In this document: piece after piece, positions 6,440-12,457 of the stretch | How positions within the stretch are numbered: position 1 is the first letter of the stretch | Layout of the letters: each line of letters begins with the position of its first letter | Assembly: GCA_003545125.1 (NCBI GenBank) | Contig: DQCI01000192.1 | Coordinates: forward strand, 14,440-26,896 | Direction of reading: 5' to 3' | Length of the DNA stretch: 12,457 nt | Origin: Paracoccaceae bacterium | Lineage (GTDB): Bacteria > Pseudomonadota > Alphaproteobacteria > Rhodobacterales > Rhodobacteraceae | Program-made: the position numbers and the translations under genes | Notes under the pieces: model-generated | Database searches by the model: none | The model's input: the letters and a program-made list of their open reading frames with translations, nothing else | What the model was told of the DNA's origin: nothing

Positions 6440-8332
6440 TCAGACAACCCAGGCCCGTGCATAGGGCGGCAGGGCGACGCCGCCGTCGGGGCTGTGGATC
6501 GGGGCGTCGGACAGCAGGTCATAGAGCCGCGTGACACCCTGGTTTGCGAACCAGGAGGCGGGCAGGCCGGTCCAGCTTTCGGTGAAATTGAAGACGCAAA
6601 CCACGGGCCCGGTCGGGGCGCGGCGCGCGATGGCGAACACGCCATCTCGCCCGGTGTCGAGCACCTCGGTCGGGACCGCGCCGTGAAACCCGGGAACGGC
6701 GGCCCGGCGCGCGAGGATGTGGCGGATCCCCTCATAGACGCGTGCGTGCGGTGTGTCGCGGTTGGCGCGGAGCTCGGCGACACGGGTCCAGTCCATCATG
6801 GGCCGGTGAATCCAGCGGCTGTCATGGGCGTGTTCGGGAACCTGGGTGTAGCCATAGTCGTTCAGAGCCGCGATCTCGTCGCCCATGTAGATGAGCGGAA
6901 TGCCACCCCAGGCGGCGATCAGCGAGTGACCCATGAGGATCCGGTCGATGGCGGTGTCGATCTCGTGGCCGTCGCCGCTTTCAAGCGCCAGTTCGAGCCC
7001 GGCGAGGGAGGCGGTGGAGCCGGATACACGTTTGTCGCCGGTGGTCTCGTTCACCTGGAACAGCGCGCCGCGGGCGAAACTGCCGGGAAAGATGCCGTCG
7101 TAGAAATCCGACAGGAAGGTGCGGTGACCGAACCCGGAGATGCCGACGGCGCCAGCGTCTTGATCGGTGACCGCCCAGCCGATGTCGTCATGGCAGCGCA
7201 GGTAGGTGGCGTAGGTGGCGTTCGCCACAGACGGCGGGAAATGTGCGCGTATCACATGGCTCATCAGGCCCACGTCGCGCGATGCCAGCGACGACCAGAA
7301 CTGGACCATCAGCGAATTGTGGTAGGCGAGGTTGCCTTCCTTGCCGGCGTGTATCCCGCGGCCGAGATAGGGGATCATCTCGGCGGGGCCGACGATCGCC
7401 TCTTCGAGGTGGATCACGGCGGGCGCGGCGATCCTCGTGGCGGCCCGCAGCGCGTGCAGCAGCACATGCACTTCCGGCTCCGACTGGCAACGGGTGCCCA
7501 TGCGTTTCCACAGGAAGGCCGGTGCGTCGAGGCGCAGGATGTCGACCCCCTTGTTGGCGAGGAACAGCATCACCCGGGTCATTTCGAGAAACACCTGCGG
7601 GTTGGACCAGTTCAGATCCCACTGGTGTTCGTTGAACGTGGTCCAGACCCAGCGGTCCATGTCCTGATAATAGGTGAAATTGCCGGGCGCGTTGGCGGGG
7701 AAAATCTCGACGAGGGTCGATTCGTAGGCCTTGGGCAGCATGTCGTCGGGGAACATGAAGTAGTAGTCACGAAAGCGCCCGTTGCCGGCGCGGGCCTTCT
7801 GCGCCCATTCGTGCTCCTTGGCGGTGTGGTTGACCACAAGGTCGATGCAGACCGACATGCCGCGCGCGTGGCAGGCGGCCGTGGTGGCCTCGAGGTCGTC
7901 CATCGTGCCGAGCGTGGGATTGACCTCGGTGTAGTCCATCACCGAATAGCCGCCGTCGCTGTCGCCGGGCCGGGGCTTCAGGCAGGGCATGAAGTGCAGG
8001 TAGGTGATGCCGAGGTCTTCGAGGTAGTCGAGCTTGTCGGGCACCTTGTCGAGCGTGCCGGCGAAACGGTCGATGTAGAACACGTAGCCGTTCATGCCGG
8101 GGCGCTGGAACCAGTCGGGCTCGAGGTCGCGTTCCATGTCGCGCCATTTGAGCCTGTCGGGGCGATCCTCCCAGAAGCCGCGCAGGGTTGCGATCAGGTC
8201 CTCGCTGAAGCGGTCATAGTCGGGCCGGTGGCCGTAGAGGCGCTCCAGCATGCCGAACAGGTCCGCGCGCGAGCGTTCCAAACGCATTTCGAACAGGCGT
8301 GCGTTGAAATCGCGCGGCGTGGTTTTCGGCAT
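6440..8332 (-). CDS. Amylosucrase (GH13 subfamily 4)
   Basis: Amylosucrase transfers glucose from sucrose to an alpha-1,4-glucan and releases fructose. The chosen ATG at 8332 gives 630 residues (Neisseria polysaccharea enzyme about 630) and has GGAGGG 5 nt upstream. The frame opens further back at 8521, but that extension shows no family similarity. Seen in order are SDGGYSVMDY (125-134), IDLVVNHTAKEHEWA (163-177), RLDAPAFLWKRMGT with nucleophile D269, HLEEAIVGP with acid/base E311, YLRCHDDIGW (378-386) with the transition-state Asp at about 382, and DSRWIHRP, which holds the sugar-binding Arg of this subfamily. NHTAKEHEW and FLWKRMGT favour GH13_4 over trehalose synthase. The close relative sucrose hydrolase is the main alternative. 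It lies 195 bp behind the SMP-30 gene and near the glycogen genes, so it may feed sucrose glucose into glycogen-like glucan. Confidence 0.9.
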   Translation of the reverse strand: MPKTTPRDFNARLFEMRLERSRADLFGMLERLYGHRPDYDRFSEDLIATLRGFWEDRPDRLKWRDMERDLEPDWFQRPGMNGYVFYIDRFAGTLDKVPDKLDYLEDLGITYLHFMPCLKPRPGDSDGGYSVMDYTEVNPTLGTMDDLEATTAACHARGMSVCIDLVVNHTAKEHEWAQKARAGNGRFRDYYFMFPDDMLPKAYESTLVEIFPANAPGNFTYYQDMDRWVWTTFNEHQWDLNWSNPQVFLEMTRVMLFLANKGVDILRLDAPAFLWKRMGTRCQSEPEVHVLLHALRAATRIAAPAVIHLEEAIVGPAEMIPYLGRGIHAGKEGNLAYHNSLMVQFWSSLASRDVGLMSHVIRAHFPPSVANATYATYLRCHDDIGWAVTDQDAGAVGISGFGHRTFLSDFYDGIFPGSFARGALFQVNETTGDKRVSGSTASLAGLELALESGDGHEIDTAIDRILMGHSLIAAWGGIPLIYMGDEIAALNDYGYTQVPEHAHDSRWIHRPMMDWTRVAELRANRDTPHARVYEGIRHILARRAAVPGFHGAVPTEVLDTGRDGVFAIARRAPTGPVVCVFNFTESWTGLPASWFANQGVTRLYDLLSDAPIHSPDGGVALPPYARAWVV

Positions 8333-8416
8333 GTGTCCCTCCATCTTGGGCGCGAGGAAACAGCGGGCGGCGGTTGGAATGCAACCGGAAACCGCAGTTG
8401 CGCGGCGATCGGTCCA

Positions 8417-8431
8417 GAGCGTTTCGCGCTC
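8417..8431. promoter_or_regulatory. Inverted repeat GAGCG-N5-CGCTC, possible operator upstream of amylosucrase
   Basis: GAGCG-TTTCG-CGCTC lies about 85 bp upstream of the amylosucrase start. It contains AGCG-N5-CGCT, the same architecture as the repeat at 8514-8528, and the AGCGTTT motif seen at other points around the SMP-30 gene. A regulator site, perhaps of the LacI family, is inferred. A small RNA hairpin is the alternative. Confidence 0.35.
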
Positions 8432-8513
8432 AATCGCCCCCACCGGCCGTCGCGAACGTGTTGTGCTCTGCAAACGCTGCTTCGCGACGGCCAGCGAGGA
8501 CATGGCGCCCATC

Positions 8514-8528
8514 AAGCGCAAAACGCTT
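8514..8528. promoter_or_regulatory. Inverted repeat AAGCG-N5-CGCTT at the end of the SMP-30 gene
   Basis: AAGCG-CAAAA-CGCTT overlaps the first base of the SMP-30 stop codon as read on the plus strand and lies about 180 bp upstream of amylosucrase. It shares AGCG-N5-CGCT with the repeat at 8417-8431, 97 bp away. It could be a second operator, or a short hairpin at the end of the SMP-30 transcript. Confidence 0.35.
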
Positions 8529-9385
8529 CAGAGGCGCACCCGCGGTTCCGGCCGGCCCGGCGCGCCTGCGGGCACGGTGAAGACCTGCCCTGCCAGCGGA
8601 TCCCCGGCGAGGCCGTCGGCGTCGTAGCCTTCCTGCGCGGTGGTGACGAAGAGCGTGTCGAGGTCGGTGCCGCCCAACGCCGGGCAGGAGGCCTTTTTTG
8701 CGCCCACCGGGACGGCGTGGAGGAAGCTGCCGTCGGGCGCATGCACCGCGACCCGCCCGGCCCCCCATTGCGCGATCCAGAGGTTGCCTGCCGCGTCGGT
8801 CACCGCGCCGTCTGGAACCAGACCATCCTTGGACAGGTCAATCAGCACGCTCGGCGCGCCTTCGGGCCAGCCGTTCGCGCCGAGTGGCTGGGCCATGACC
8901 TTGCGCGTTGGCGAGTCGGTGAAATAGGCCGTGCGCCCGTCCGGCGCGAAGCAGATCGCGTTGGGAATGGTGATGCCGGGGAAGATGCGGCGCACCTGGC
9001 CTTCGTAGAAACGATAGATCGCACCCGCCTGCGGTTCGGCATGTCGGCCCATGGTGCCGATCCAGAACCCGCCATGCGGGTCGGCGCGACCGTCGTTGGA
9101 GCGGGTTACCATGTTGTCGGCTTCGAGCGGCACGACTTCCCGGGCCGCCTCGGTCTCGAGGTCGAACAGGAACAGCGAGGTTTCGGAGGCGATCAGCAGG
9201 CGTGTGCGGTCGACCCAGCCCGCCGCCGAGACCATCTCGGTGAAGCTCCACTCGCGCGCCCTGTCGCCGTCGCGCGCCAGGAGTTTGCCGGCCGTTATGT
9301 CGAACCAGAACAGCTGGCCGCGCTCGGGGTGCCAGAGCGGGCCTTCGCCGAGGATGCAGGGTCTGGCGTCGAAAACCTGGGTCAT
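8528..9385 (-). CDS. SMP-30/gluconolactonase/LRE family sugar-lactone hydrolase
   Basis: A 285-residue six-bladed beta-propeller enzyme of the SMP-30 family, which usually hydrolyses aldonolactones with a divalent metal. E14 in CILGEGPLWHP, N142 in GITIPNAICFAPDG and D192 in GLVPDGAVTD match the metal ligands known in human SMP30 (E18, N154, D204). R95 and N97 in TRSNDGRADPHGGFWIGTM match its substrate-binding Arg and Asn. No signal peptide is seen, so it should be cytosolic. The ATG at 9385 has AAAGGA about 7 nt upstream. It is followed after 195 bp by amylosucrase on the same strand and is divergent from glgP. The natural substrate cannot be read from the sequence; a lactone of glucose, galactose or arabinose is possible. 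Confidence 0.88.
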   Translation of the reverse strand: MTQVFDARPCILGEGPLWHPERGQLFWFDITAGKLLARDGDRAREWSFTEMVSAAGWVDRTRLLIASETSLFLFDLETEAAREVVPLEADNMVTRSNDGRADPHGGFWIGTMGRHAEPQAGAIYRFYEGQVRRIFPGITIPNAICFAPDGRTAYFTDSPTRKVMAQPLGANGWPEGAPSVLIDLSKDGLVPDGAVTDAAGNLWIAQWGAGRVAVHAPDGSFLHAVPVGAKKASCPALGGTDLDTLFVTTAQEGYDADGLAGDPLAGQVFTVPAGAPGRPEPRVRL

Positions 9386-9813
9386 TCGGGATCCTTTCGC
9401 GCGGCGTCAGCCGATTCGTTTGCGCTCACATTAGCGCGTGGAAACGCTGCTGGCGCGGTGTCGGGAGCCGGTGCGAACCGGGATTTTTCGCGATTTTGAT
9501 GTCACAAAACCGCGTCCAAAGCGTTTTGACCCCTTTTCCTCAAGGGTATCGGTACCTAGTTTTTGCCTGCGTCGAAAAGGGCGCCAAAGAAGAATGAGCC
9601 GAGCCCGCCGTTATTGTTTCCGAATTAGCCGAAAGCCACGCATTGGACCCGTTTTCGCCCGAAATATCGGCTACGGGATGTGCGACCCCGCGGGCAAGGA
9701 TGCCCGCTGGCGGATGGGCGCGAGCGTCGGAAAACCGGTGAGGCAGAGTGGACTACGAGGCCCGATAGCGCTAGCAGCTGCCGGGATTGTCGCTGACGAG
9801 GAGAATCGACGCG
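9386..9813. promoter_or_regulatory. Divergent SMP-30 / glgP intergenic region
   Basis: This 428-bp region has no supported gene. It must hold the SMP-30 promoter (minus) and the glgP promoter (plus). A TTGACC at 9525-9530 with TATCGG at 9547-9552 (16-bp spacing) is a weak plus-strand promoter candidate, and an operator-like sequence overlaps its -35. An AAACGCT copy lies at 9442-9448. A 6-bp stem hairpin GCGGGC/GCCCGC with a 6-nt loop at 9690-9707 would lie in a long glgP leader. The region just before glgP contains AGGAGA at 9799-9804 as its ribosome binding site. Confidence 0.5.
9517..9528. promoter_or_regulatory. LacI-type operator candidate CAAAGCGTTTTG
   Basis: CAAAGC-GTTTTG is a near-perfect palindrome (5 of 6 positions) centred on CG, the usual layout of LacI/GalR-family operators. 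It overlaps a TTGACC -35 candidate for glgP and contains AGCGTTT, also present at 8418, 8472, 8521 and 9442 (in either orientation) around the SMP-30 gene. No LacI-family regulator gene lies in the window, so the binding protein is unknown. Confidence 0.4.
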
Positions 9814-12216
<2,403 letters not shown>

Positions 12217-12236
12217 TAACGACCTGGAGGAACCAC

Positions 12237-12457
12237 ATGACAGATCGTCCGTCCGCGGAACCCGGGACCACCGGGTTCAGAGTGCTTGACCCGGAAGCCT
12301 GGGCGATCGCGGAGGGACGACACGGTGATCCGTTCAGCGTGCTTGGGCCGAAAGACGGTCAGCTCGCTGTCTGGGCACCGGGGGCTGTCAGCCTGATGCT
12401 CAAACAGGGACGCGGCAAGCCTGCGCCGCTGACGGAGCACCCCGATTGCCCGCAGTT
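12237..12457 (+). CDS. glgB: 1,4-alpha-glucan branching enzyme, N-terminal part (cut by window edge)
   Basis: GlgB introduces alpha-1,6 branches in glycogen. Only the first 73 codons are in the window. They begin MTDRPSAEPG and contain GRHGDPFSVLGPKDG at about residues 27-41, the conserved start of the N-terminal carbohydrate-binding (CBM48) domain of bacterial GlgB. The ATG has GGAGG 6 nt upstream and lies 20 bp after the glgP stop, so the two are co-transcribed. The catalytic domain lies outside the window, so activity cannot be judged. Confidence 0.9.
   Translation, partial: MTDRPSAEPGTTGFRVLDPEAWAIAEGRHGDPFSVLGPKDGQLAVWAPGAVSLMLKQGRGKPAPLTEHPDCPQ

Noticed and set aside
6314..9499. 1061-codon plus-strand open frame across amylosucrase and SMP-30
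   Set aside because: It lies antisense to two genes with clear families and intact catalytic motifs, its translation resembles no known protein, and it starts inside the tRNA fragment. Long antisense frames are usual in GC-rich genes.
9690..9707. Hairpin GCGGGC/GCCCGC as a riboswitch or terminator before glgP
   Set aside because: A single short stem without a T-tract or a known aptamer pattern; it is noted only as part of the leader.

Overview
The window looks like the chromosome of a GC-rich alphaproteobacterium, most likely a facultatively anaerobic Rhodobacterales/roseobacter-type organism. This is inferred from base composition, gene content and an FNR/FnrL-type operator. No 16S or other taxonomic marker is present.

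Left part (1-4516): a compact module for oxygen-independent ubiquinone synthesis. On the minus strand lies ubiT-ubiU-ubiV, with ubiV cut by the window edge. The plus strand carries the divergent pair ubiD-ubiX. The two operons share a short intergenic region holding a perfect 18-bp palindrome that contains TTGAC-N4-GTCAA, an FNR/FnrL-type box placed to serve both directions. UbiU and UbiV keep all four iron-sulfur cysteines each. UbiT is the lipid-binding SCP2 partner. UbiD and UbiX (prenyl-FMN decarboxylase and flavin prenyltransferase) supply the decarboxylation step. Genes within each operon overlap or nearly touch (TGATG, ATGA, 5 bp). The N-terminal part of ubiD is intact only in a frame without a start codon, so a frameshift (real or a sequence error) is likely just after the ATG at 2440.

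Middle part (4517-6348): a 424-bp stretch without a gene, a minus-strand tyrosine integrase of the P4/DUF4102 type, and then the 3' 47 nt of a tRNA-Lys(UUU) gene without its 5' half. This is the typical footprint of an element integrated in a tRNA gene. No intact tRNA-Lys or second copy of the 3' core lies to the left in this window. The simplest reading is that the element continues past the left edge and the whole ubiTUV/ubiDX module is its cargo.

Right part (6349-12457): an alpha-glucan region. Amylosucrase (GH13_4) and an SMP-30/gluconolactonase-family gene lie on the minus strand. Glycogen phosphorylase glgP and the first 221 bp of glgB lie divergently on the plus strand with a 20-bp gap. 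The intergenic regions around the SMP-30 gene hold repeated AGCGTTT/AAACGCT motifs and short inverted repeats that may be operators.
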